64,000 nt of DNA from the NCBI GenBank assembly GCA_012861695.1, contig JAAOOA010000188.1, positions 50,001-114,000 of the forward strand, in the 5' to 3' direction. Shown one piece after another: positions 55,263-64,000 of this stretch (position 1 is its first letter; each line of letters begins with the position of its first letter). A program made the position numbers and the translations under genes. Source of the DNA: Trematomus loennbergii. Lineage: Eukaryota; Chordata; Actinopteri; Perciformes; Nototheniidae. Under the pieces are notes generated by a model. That model worked only from the letters and a program-made list of their open reading frames with translations, did not search any database and was not told the origin of the DNA.

Positions 55263-55706
55263 ATGGACAGAAGAAGATCAGTGTTCACCATGACGTACAA
55301 CGAATCTCCACGTACAACGACTTGTCCCTCTGAGGACAGTTCTGTTGAAGAGGAGATTGAGGAGGAAATTGAGGAGGAAATCATGGAGGAGTTGCAGGAA
55401 ACCATGGAGGAGGTGCAGGAGTTTGCAAACAAGGTGGAGGAGGAGGATCAAGAGTATGTATACTCGACGGATGAAGACTTCGAAAGTTCATTGGACCTTC
55501 ATGATGAGGAAAAGTCCGAAATCAAAGAAATGTCTGACCTCGATAAGACAGAGTCTGCATTTCCAAAGATTTGGGAATTGGCAGAAGAGATCGAGTCTGA
55601 AATCGAAGAGATTTTGGAGTTTGCTGAGGAGGTGGAGGAAGATATTAAGGAGCAGACCTCCATCTCAAGAAACAGAGAAAAGTACAGCTACACTTCCTCT
55701 GATGAG
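55263..55706 (+). CDS. Acidic coiled-coil protein, exon 1
   Basis: The ATG at 55263 (aagATGg, a good context) is chosen because the open frame before it (from 55173) has no acidic or coiled character. The exon encodes 148 residues: MDRRRSVFTMTYNESPRTTT, then a strongly acidic region (SSVEEEIEEEIEEEIMEELQ, VEEEDQEYVYSTDEDFESSL) and EEIESEIEEILEFAEEVEED, and ends at gatgag|gtaaga, phase 0. The heptad-like Glu/Ile/Leu pattern predicts a coiled coil. I do not recognise the protein. A TATA-like ttaaata is at about 55144. Confidence 0.8.
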
Positions 55707-55958
55707 GTAAGAAATACATTCAGTGGCACACATGTTTAGAATCACACGCATCAAAACTGTAAAAAAGCTAATACTCAACACTTAAGTTTCTTTACTAAAG
55801 TTTTTCCAAAAAATAAATATCAAAATAGTAAATCATCTTTAATGCATTTGATCCCAGCTTACTTTTTCACACCCAGTGATGCAGAGTTAACTTCTGTTTT
55901 CGTAATAAAGAAAACTGCACATAGACAACACAATAATAATTGTTTTATGTTTTCACAG
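55707..55958 (+). other. Short intron of the coiled-coil gene
   Basis: 252 bp, donor gtaaga, acceptor tgttttcacag preceded by a T-rich tract. Confidence 0.75.
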
Positions 55959-58250
55959 ACAGAGGACAAATCACCTGTGAGAAATGCGAGATCTGACAAA
56001 TCATCTGCGAGAAATCGGAGATCTGACAAATCATCTGCGAGAAATCGGAGATCTGACAAATCATCTGAGAGAAATCGGAGATCTGACAAATCACCTGAGA
56101 GAAATCGGAGATCTGAGAAATCACCTGTGAGAAATCGGAGATCTGAGAAATCACCTGAGAGAAATCGGAGATCTGAGAAATCACCTGTGAGAAATCGGAG
56201 ATCTGAGAAATCACCTGTGAGAAATCGGAGATCTGAGAAATCACCTGTGAGAAATCGGAGATCTGAGAAATCACCTGTGAGAAATCGGAGATCTGAGAAA
56301 TCATCTGAGAGAAATCGGAGATCTGAGAAATCATCTGAGAGAAATCGGAGATCTAGAAATCATCTGAGAGAAATGCGAGATCTGAGAGATCTGAGAAATC
56401 ATCTGGTCTTCAGGAAGCCCTGGACGAGGAGAGAAAAGCCAAAGCTGCTCTGGAAGAGGCCTTGATGAAGGAGAAAACATCTACAGCTCGGCACAAAGCA
56501 GAAAACACGCTCTTTCAAAGGCTCTGAAGTATGAGCAATCTGAACATAATTCCCTTTGTGATATAATAAAGCAAATCAACGCTGATCTGAAACAGTCACA
56601 AAAAGAGCAGCAGCGTGGCAGAGCAAAGCTGAAACACAGAATCACTTTAATGACTTCTGAGCTTGAAGAAGACAAGAAGGTGATTGAGAAGCTCCAGAGA
56701 GCTCAGCATGCATCCTCCAGCCAGCACCAGAGAGACATCTCAGAGCTGATGGTGTTGCATACTACCTCAGTGACAGCGATAAAGGAACGCCTCGCTGAGC
56801 AGCAGGACGAAAGTCTGATGAAAGACAAAGACATTGAATCCCTGCACTCAAATGTCCTGAATCTCCAAAGCGACATTGTATCCAAGGTCAGCATTGTTAC
56901 CTCCCTACAGGAGAGAGTGAGCAAGTGTGCCTCAGACCTCACAGAGGAGCAATAAAAAGCAGCTCACTGCAGAGGGACTACGAGGCGGCCGTCTCTCAGC
57001 AGAAGAAGGAAGCAGAAGAACTGGGCCGTGTGACTCAGGGGAACCAACACCTCGCCTCTGAGAACAAGAGACTGCAAAGTGAAGAGAAGAAGCTTCAGGG
57101 CGACAGAGGAGCTTGCAGGAGACTGGAGGAGGCCATTAAGAAGGAGGAGGCTCGTTTCTCCAGAGCCTCAAAGAAGATTCAGAGCCAAGAGAAAGAGCTG
57201 TCTGAGAAGACCTTGGCTTCTGAGGGACTGCAGAGGGACTACGAGGCGGCCGTCTCTCAGCAGAAGAAGGAAGCAGAAGAACTGGGCCGTGTGACTCAGA
57301 GGAACCAACACCTCGCCTCTGAGAACAAGAGACTGCAACGTGAACTGGAGGCTGCTCTCAATAAACAGCACGTTGAGGAGAAGAAGCTTCAGGGCGACAG
57401 AGCAACTAACAGCAGACTGGAGGAGGCCATTAAGAAGGAGGAGGCTCGATTCTCCAGAGCCTCAAAGAAGATCCAGAGCCAAGAGAAAGAGCTGACCCTG
57501 GCTTTGGAGAAGAGCCGGGCAGCCGAGGAACTCCTAAAGTCATCTCTAAGAAGAGAGAAGAAGCGATTTGAGGAGATGGTTGGAAAGCATGCTGGAACTC
57601 ATTCAATCCTCGCTCAGCAACTGAGAGAAGCATCTGCGTACGACATGCAGACATTAAGGAGGGAGAATGCTGACATCAGGGCTAAGTTCCTTGTCCTGGA
57701 GAGAGAACATGACAGAGAAACATCTGAACTCCGCTCTCTCTCTGCGGGCCATGAAGAGATGCTGTCAAGGACAAATGATATTATTTCTGACAATCAGTTT
57801 ACCATCACTAATCTACAGTGCATTGTAAATGAGCTCAAAGCAAAGGAGTCAAAGAGGAAGATGAGACAGGCCGATCTGGAAGAAGCCCTCAAACAGGAAA
57901 AGACCAGAAACTCTGAGCTGCAGCTTACGAATGATCAGATCTCCTCTGGTTTGGAAAAAGAAAGGACCAGGTGTGAGAAGCACCGCGTGGAGCTTCGAGA
58001 GGCTTTGAAGAAGCAGATCACAACTCTGGAGGAAAACAACAAATTGACCTCGTCAAAGGCGCTGTACCACCTCCAGCAGGAGTACACCAATCTGGAGAGG
58101 AGGCACTGCGACATCAACGCTGAGTATTGTGAGCTGCTCAGGACTCACACCACCCTCCAAGTCAGACATGAGAGGCTCAGCTATGCTCAAAGAAACCCAC
58201 GCCCAGACTCCAGTCCATATCTCTTCCAGTCAAATTGTACAGCACACTAG
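55959..58250 (+). CDS. Coiled-coil protein, exon 2 (three frame breaks)
   Basis: It opens TEDKSPVRNARSDKS in phase with exon 1. About 13 ten-residue repeats (RNRRSEKSPV, 30 bp each, 55980-56395), basic and Ser-rich, are followed by a long helical rod: QEALDEERKAKAALEEAL, SLQRDYEAAVSQQKKEAEEL, EEAIKKEEARFSRASKKIQS, ending SSPYLFQSNCTAH and TAG at 58248. A segment of about 80-100 residues is duplicated in tandem (from 56964 and from 57226). Three indels break the frame: a missing G near 56352, an extra ac near 56501 and a missing A near 56953. Otherwise the rod is open, so these may be assembly errors. Corrected length would be about 900 residues with exon 1. Not recognised; myosin-tail- or trichohyalin-like composition only. 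Confidence 0.8.
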
Positions 58251-58279
58251 AAAATGATCCTCCAAGGACATTTTGAGTG

Positions 58280-58625
58280 TGCGACTGGCACCGACGCAAA
58301 TATGTTTGTTTTGTTATAATTTTGACTATGTATTTTTTTTTATATGTATTATCTTTTTAATGTTCACAAGACACCTGTTGCACGTCTGTCCGTCCTGGGA
58401 GAGGGATCCCTGCTCTGTTGCTTTCCCCAAGGTTTCTTCCATTTTTCCCCGCGGCAACTGTCAGGTTTCTCTGGAAGTTTTTCCTTGTCCGGTGTGAGGG
58501 TCTAAGGACAGAGGGTGTCTTTTTTTGCTATTTATATTCTGTCCAACCTGTAAAGTCCCCCGAGACAAATGTAAAATTATTGATATTGGGCCGTATAAAT
58601 AAACGTTGATTGATTGATAACGTAT
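58280..58625 (+). mobile_element. Fish retroposon 3' tail
   Basis: tgtccgtcctgggagaggga, aaggtttcttccatttttcc, gtgtgagggtctaaggacag and the end ataaacgttgattgattgat form a very common teleost non-LTR 3' end with ATTG tandem tail. It lies in what would be the 3' UTR of the coiled-coil gene, and its aataaa could supply the polyadenylation signal. Confidence 0.85.
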
Positions 58626-58689
58626 GGGGGCGGGACAAAGCCTCACCAATAAATTACATTTAAATGTTTAAAATATACAGTTTAAATAA

Positions 58690-59225
58690 AAATGGTGACA
58701 GGCAGAGGATGTAGGATGAGGGATGAAGGGGTGAGGGATGAAGGGGTGTAGGGATGAAGGGATGAAGGGAAGGGAGGGATGAGGGATGTAGGGATAAGGG
58801 ATGAGGGATGAAGGGATGAGGGATGTAGGGATAAGGGATGAAGGGATGAGGGATGTAGGGATGAGGGATAAGGGATGAAGGGAGGGATGAGGGATGTAGG
58901 GATGTAGGGATGAAGGGATGAGGGATGAAGGGGTGAGGGATGAAGGGGTGTAGGGATGAAGGGAAGGGAGGGATGAGGGATGTAGGGATAAGGGATGAGG
59001 GATGTAGGGATAAGGGATGAAGGGATGAGGGATAAGGGATGAAGGGAAGGGAGGGATGAGGGATGTAGGGATGAGGGATGTAGGGATGAAGGGATAAGGG
59101 ATGAGGGATGAAGGGATGAGGGATAAGGGATGAGGGATGTAGGGATGAGGGATGAGGGATGAAGGGATGAGGGATAAGGGATGAGGGATGTAGGGATGAG
59201 GGATAAGGGATGAAGGGATATAAAT
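58690..59225. repeat. GGGATGA/GGGATGTA/GGGATAA simple array
   Basis: About 535 bp of 7-8-bp units gggatga, aagggatg, gggatgta, gggataa in mixed order. On the opposite strand it gives a Pro/Ser/Ile-rich 220-codon ORF that is not a gene. Confidence 0.95.
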
Positions 59226-61420
59226 AGGGGTTAGAGACGGTGTGTAGGCGTGGCCATGCTCCTGAACCCAGGTTAACACGTTCACTTCATTTATTGTTGT
59301 TATTATATGTTTTATTTTCATGTTTGTCAATTTTCTTTAATCAATAAATGTTGAGTCCTCAACCATTTACATTTCAAGAATTTGTGATGGATGTTTTTCT
59401 GAAAGACAACATTTGTTGCACAGTGTTCAAATTCATATATTGTGTACCAGACTAAGACATTTTAATAAAGATATCGGTTGTATTCAGCCTTCAGTGAGAA
59501 AATCTCTACATCTACATTTCCGAGGAAAATATTTGACTGTTTACTCTCCACTACATTTATTTTAACACTCAGTTACTACATACTTTGCACATATAAAAGA
59601 CCTGATATGCTGATATATTGCAGTACTGCACAGTAAACACAGTATTTGTAGTATCTACATTTGGTCAATGCTTGAATGCTCTAACATTTCTAAAAACAGG
59701 ATAATAAAATTACCATAATATAATACTGTGAAAATATCCATTCTGCATAAAGAGTACTTTTACTCTTGATACTTGGGAGTACATTTAGCCAAAAATGGTG
59801 CTAATTAGTACTTTTCCTAAGTAAAGGATCTGATTAATTCTTCCAACGCTGAACAAATATAATATACCTTGATATATATGTCATTGTTCATGTGTGTGTT
59901 TGGTTTGCTATACTTGTGAGGACCACTTATTGAGAAACAACTCGTTCTGTGAGGACATTTTGGTTGTGAGGACCTTTTGGGTGGTCCTCACTAAAACAAT
60001 GCTGAAATACTCCCCTGAAGGCCTGAACAACAAGCTGTGTAATTTTCAGCAAAAGTCCCAACAAGAATAGTAACTATGGAAATGGTCGTTTTCTCCTGTG
60101 CTCTTGGGCTCCAACTAGAGGACACACACATGTACTGCATCTACTTGTACTGCACATTTTCTGATTGATTGGTCACTGTAGTCACATTGCTTAACTAGGG
60201 AGGGGTAAGGAAGGAGGTGGAAATATAGTTGCAGGTGACCTGACAGAAGCCTGTTACCAGCTACATGTCAACCATGTACAGATGAAGCGTCTTATTTTGG
60301 ACAGTTTAAAGTGCGAGGGTCGTGATCGGTTCGTGCACGTTCCGTGATGGCCGGCCGGCCCCCTGTCTGACTTGATACCGCCCCCATGATAAATACATTT
60401 AATTATTGTGAAGCCAGCTGCAATGGATGATTGATCCACCAGGGGGTGCAGTGGAGTTCCACACTGGAGTCATGTGTGGAGTCTTGTACAGTACGTCTGG
60501 TACTAATGTATAGCGGATCTTTATTAAGATCCATATGTCATGGATAGGATCATAGTCTGTGCTAAATAAGACATGTAATCATTTACAAAACATCACCATG
60601 TTGTTATTTAACAAAATAATGTTGTTTAGTCGAAAAAAACGAACGAGCCGGCTCTCCCGATTTTTAATCCTAATTTAATCATCATCATTGATGTTTATGT
60701 TCGCCGAATTGACATGAAATCACTGACAAATATGAATATTCTGTATTCAACTTCATTGAAACGATCAGGATGGGTGTTATTTTCCCCCACAATGACCAAG
60801 TCGCTGCAAATGATCCCATGTATTACATGTACATGGCCACATTCTCAACAAAGTAAAGTAACGAAACATTCTGTATTCCTTGCTTACTTTTTATTTAATG
60901 CTTTATAACAGCTGGAATAGTTCGTTTAGAACAGGCACCTCACTCGCAATCTGCTCCTCCGCAACGCCTACCACCTACCTCCGGCTGAAATTATGAATGT
61001 ACAGTAAGGCATAGTAATCATAGATAACACGGCAGGGTCCGTTACAGTTTGTTTTCATCTGATTTCAAATATTTCAAATGTCTGAAGTTAATAAATACAT
61101 TCTCAGTGTTCAAGTCAACAATAGTCATATAAGAAAAGTACTGATCTAATAACAGAGATTTTATAAGGACTTTTCAATGTTCGACATCGCTCATGTGAAA
61201 TACAGTAAACTGGATGTTGTGGTGCCGAGAGGCGGGGTATCAAAAGTACAAGCTAAACTTTTATTTAGCATCTGAACACACTTGTAAACAACGTGATGCC
61301 CGGGAAGCGAAGACCCGGCGGAAACAGCTGGTCTGGTTCACTAAAATGTACGTGTTTTACTATGTGATCTGCATGCACTTATCAAACATTACACCGTTAC
61401 AGTTACTGATTTCAAATAAA
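59226..61420. other. Intergenic, no gene seen
   Basis: AAGTAC-like words at 59755-59830 and a ttgtgaggaccttttgggtg stretch at 59913-59990 (repeat-like). A GC-rich patch cgtgatggccggccggcccc is at 60342-60362. No exon or RNA gene supported. Confidence 0.5.
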
Positions 61421-61579
61421 CAAAGTCTTGGCTTTCAGAATATTAAACTTGTTTCGGCAAATTTAGATGATAAATACAACTATGAAGATTGTAACGGCAT
61501 AATTACTTAAGCGGAGAACGAAGTAAGTTAACGTTACAGCAGGCATAACAACAGCCGGTGTTTATTTTATTATAATATA
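61421..61579 (+). repeat. Left arm of a 159-bp inverted repeat
   Basis: It starts caaagtcttggctttcagaa and ends ttattttattataatata. It pairs with 63200-63358, with few mismatches (for example gaagattgt against gaagcttgt). Confidence 0.95.
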
Positions 61580-63199
61580 TAGTCGCTATTCATTTGTTTT
61601 AAGGCGAGACACGGCAGGCAAAAACATCGTTTTTCCTGCACTGGTCAATTTTGAGATGTTGTGCTATTTTGATTCCATAACATGTTTTCTTTCAGGCTTT
61701 TGGAAGGAAAACGTACAAAATACACATTTAAGTGTTTATTTTACTATAGTTTTGTCTATTTTCGTCTGTAGATTTCTCCTAAATTCACCAAAAGTTAGCA
61801 TTCTAACGTAACTTAAAGTACCGCGACCGATGTTTGCACCATGTCATCAGAGGTATCGTTGGAAAGCTCCGTGTCTCCTGCACAATCTCATCGGATCCAA
61901 ATATGGTCATTTCCTTTGTATCAGCAACCAATCGTGAAAGTGCAAAGGGGTCTTAAACCAAGAAACGAAATCTCATTGGCTGGTGTCAATTTCTGACAAC
62001 GTGATTCGTTCAGATGCGTCACGTGGTGTGCTAAAGCACTTCCTGGTTAGCTTTCCGCTCGAAATTTAAATCTGAAAATGGCAAAATAACGGCGAAAAAA
62101 ACGTTCACAGAGAAGACGACAACAATTGTCACTTGCATAAAGCAAGGTTATACAAAAAACAAATGACCCCGAACATGAAATACCTTCACGGAGTGCGTCG
62201 ATGCGCAAGCTATCATCCAGATAACAGGAGGGTTTAGCTAGCGTCACTCTGCAATCTTTAAAGGTCGTTTTCTCAAAATGAGTTTTTTCTCCTACTCTGA
62301 GTTCGAAATCTCCACTTCAGTAGCAGTTACATACACCAAACCTTCCAGTTATATTCCTATCAATATTATGAAGGCTTTTACAGAAGGGTTTGTTCATATA
62401 GCCTGAATTATATAACATTTCATACCTAAAAACATGGTGAAAATTGATATTTTAGGGCTGTTGACAGTATTTTCTGATTTATGGAGTGATACAAAGAGAT
62501 ATCCTTCTGTAAAAGCCTTAGATACTAATATGACTACAAAATGAAACAATAATTTTGATCCATGGCTTTATCCAAAGTTCAGATTTCGGAGATAATGGCT
62601 CATCTCTTCTGTCAAAGACCATTGCAAGACTATTTATGTTTGGATTCTCACTTGAGGAATCTTAACTGAGCCACAATAAATTATGAATAATAATAATATG
62701 AATAAATTGGGATTTGATATGGGGGGGGGGGGGGGTTCTGTTAGAAGGTGCGACGGGGGAGGGGGGAGAGAGTTAGACGCTCGTGAATGGTCAACGGGGG
62801 AGGGGGCTCTCTGCACGGAGGAGCCGCGGAGAAGTGAATCACAGTGATCTGCTATTTTAAAGTAAATTCAACACATATCGACCATAAATATAGCATATAT
62901 TAAGAACGAGAAAGTGTTAACATGGTTTTTTGTAAACATATGACCAATGTGCGAGGGTGATGACATCAGAGCACCAGGCTTAGCCCCGGACAGGTAAAAC
63001 AGGTATTCACTCAGAGGGGGTAGTTACCATTTACATGTCAAAAAGCAACATACAGTAGGCGGGTGGGGGATGGTGAACGTTTACATTTCTCTACAGAATA
63101 CATTTAATTTGAGCAGTTACTGAGAAGTATATAATGAGAACTGCTACCAATGGGCAGAGTTTTTCGCCGGTCAACGTGTGTGAAAGTTTAAAGTTAAAG
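61580..63199. other. 1.62-kb loop between the inverted arms
   Basis: It contains a G run of about 17 at 62721-62737, followed by purine-rich gggggagggggg. The imperfect pair cttttacagaagggtttg (62377) / ccttctgtaaaagcctta (62502) is a smaller inverted repeat about 120 bp apart. ORFs are under 70 codons and unconvincing. Confidence 0.6.
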
Positions 63200-63358
63200 T
63201 ATATTATAATAAAATAAACACCGGCTGTTGTTATGCCTGCTGTAACGTTTACTTACTCCGTTCTCCGCTTAAGTAATTATGCCGTTACAAGCTTCATAGT
63301 TGTATTTATCATCTAAATTTGCCGAAACAAGTTTAATATTCTGAAAGCCAAGACTTTG
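63200..63358 (-). repeat. Right arm of the 159-bp inverted repeat
   Basis: Reverse complement of 61421-61579, equal length. The flanking sequence shows no clear target duplication. Confidence 0.95.
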
Positions 63359-64000
63359 ACGACGCTGAAGTTGGCTACCGATTCAGAGCTTCCGATTCGG
63401 CAGTTAAGGGAAAGTTAAGGGAAATTTAATTTACAGCGCTGAGCGAACAGAACATGTATGTAGTCTATCTTAAAAAACATCTTGAATTTATTTGTAGAAA
63501 GTTAGTTTGTTATTTAACAGGTGTGGGACTTTTTTTAGTTTCATACATTTTCAAAATACATTGTTAGAATTTCTAAAAAGTACTCTTACTCAAACCACTA
63601 AAATAATGTAAATGAAGCAAAAGGCTCCTGAAATCCTTTCACATGTACTCACCAGTGTAAGGCTGCCTTGCTGTGGTCCCAGTATATTTAAACTGCATGG
63701 GATGACGGCTACTAATGAGCACTGCACATTATATATATATTTGGAATGCTTTATGGATTGAAGTGGGGCTGCATTTTGAATTCTTAAACAAGTTATGCTT
63801 ATCAGACTGTGGCATGACCTTTGCGACACAAATATAATAAAGTGAGCATGTTTAGCAAGTTTTGATATTGTTGCATGCTGTTTATACTTTTTTTGACATA
63901 GAAAAACTATGATTACTAATACAAATACTACATATAGCTTTACACTGGTATGATCTGGAACTGTGACAGGCTCTGAAAGACTCCAATCCACTTCCGTAGT
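63359..64000. other. Intergenic, no feature
   Basis: AT-rich. A short tatatatat stretch is at 63730. The minus-strand ORF of 133 codons here shows no family motif and I do not support it. Confidence 0.5.

Noticed and set aside
58668..59330. 220-codon Pro/Ser/Ile-rich minus-strand ORF
   Set aside because: Made by the GGGATGA-type simple array.
61214..61510. 98-codon ORF at the left inverted-repeat arm
   Set aside because: Half of it lies in the repeat arm, there is no family motif, and no supporting splice or promoter signals.

Overview
The window is nuclear DNA of a ray-finned (teleost) fish. It has vertebrate-style split exons, very dense CA/GT microsatellites and minisatellites, fish-type transposons (L2-like and APE-endonuclease LINE pieces, hAT elements, TTAA-flanked MITEs) and a vertebrate gene whose exons match human CASK almost residue for residue. 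Nothing bacterial, organellar or viral was seen.

Positions 334 to about 47,760 (+) hold the 3' two thirds of a CASK (lin-2 family MAGUK scaffold) gene. The kinase-domain exons lie upstream of the window. Sixteen expected coding exons are present in order: an 18-nt microexon, L27 exons (621, 11781, 16180, 23390), PDZ exons (23390-28703), alternatively spliced linker exons (30580, 32595), the SH3 exon (37314), the hook exon (38794) and the guanylate-kinase-like exons (41621-46120), ending in the family C-terminus VPVSWVY. Two additional exon-like segments (35020-35061 and 45305-45331) are candidates only. Six exons carry 1-2 nt indels or a lost acceptor, mostly in homopolymers or dinucleotide runs. 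An error-prone long-read assembly explains this better than gene death.

The introns are dominated by tandem repeats: a 19-bp array of 3.7 kb born inside an L2 retrotransposon (5.6-9.3 kb), an 18-bp array of 2.8 kb (17.7-20.5 kb), a 57-bp, a 37-bp, a 71-bp and a 23-bp array, and two arrays of one 25-bp family in opposite orientations (23.6-24.1 and 42.8-43.9 kb). At 37.5-38.5 kb the 3' end of the SH3 exon with its splice donor has been copied six more times inside a CA-repeat block. The last exon's end with its stop codon shows the same behaviour on a smaller scale.

Downstream of CASK lie a 33-bp minisatellite (48.6-52.3 kb), a 3'-truncated LINE endonuclease fragment on the minus strand (52.6-53.95 kb), and a two-exon gene for an unrecognised acidic and repetitive coiled-coil protein (55,263-58,250, +) with a cluster of GGAATG motifs just upstream. 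After this come a retroposon tail, a GGGATGA-type array and a non-coding region containing a 159-bp inverted repeat around a 1.6-kb loop (61,421-63,358).

All calls come from reading the sequence and remembered family knowledge. No alignment or database search was run.
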